This document shows positions 5,418 to 5,442 of a stretch of DNA of 5,442 nt, piece after piece. The position numbers were made by a program, and so were the translations under genes. This DNA comes from JABCPO02 sp963513115 (GTDB lineage: Bacteria > Bacillota > Clostridia > TANB77 > CAG-508), in the NCBI GenBank assembly GCA_963513115.1, contig CAUPPN010000075.1, positions 1 through 5,442 of the forward strand, read 5' to 3'. Every line of letters begins with the position of its first letter. Within the stretch, counting starts at the first letter, position 1. Under the pieces are notes generated by a model. The model worked only from the letters and a program-made list of their open reading frames with translations, ran no database searches and was not told the DNA's origin.

Positions 5418-5442
5418 TAATACTCCTCTTTCTTTTATAACC

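Overview
The window is very AT-rich. Every convincing gene lies on the minus strand and most are preceded by AGGAGG-like ribosome binding sites. TGG is used for Trp and no TGA interrupts a gene, so the standard bacterial code fits. Together with a single-copy-style mreB/mbl gene and MtaB, this points to a low-GC Firmicute, most likely a member of the Clostridia. I cannot name the species.

Layout, left to right. (1) 9-84: tRNA-Val(TAC) with an encoded CCA end and a near-consensus promoter at 97-125. (2) 85-386: AT-rich intergenic DNA holding that promoter and a clear intrinsic terminator at 322-353 for the next gene. (3) 387-746: an unrecognised 119-residue protein with an Asn/Glu/Lys-rich linker. 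(4) 747-947: about 200 bases with no supported feature. (5) 948-3384: a tight two-gene operon, an mreB/mbl-type cytoskeletal gene followed one base later by mtaB, the tRNA ms2t6A methylthiotransferase. The mtaB start is at 2369, not at the upstream in-frame ATG. A 14-base palindrome and a -10-like hexamer lie upstream of mreB. (6) 3486-4186: a broken ComEC-like metallo-beta-lactamase-fold gene. Its start codon, signal peptide and catalytic domain sit in three different frames, and the central strand-rich segment before the metal site is missing. (7) 4187-5442: an accessory stretch of small unrecognised genes (75, 127 and 89 residues, plus two very short frames). They are punctuated by a repeated intergenic element at 4265-4338 and 4620-4687, with a fragment at 5141-5151.

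How it works together: transcription runs right to left throughout. The small genes at 5417-4688 are packed like one transcript (89-residue gene, 20-codon frame, 127-residue gene). The 89-residue protein resembles, from memory, a family of small acidic proteins often found in toxin-immunity neighbourhoods. With the repeats, short overlapping frames and a decayed neighbour, the right third looks like a recombining island of orphan small genes beside core genes. That reading is an inference: no toxin gene is visible, and I do not claim a demonstrated new system.
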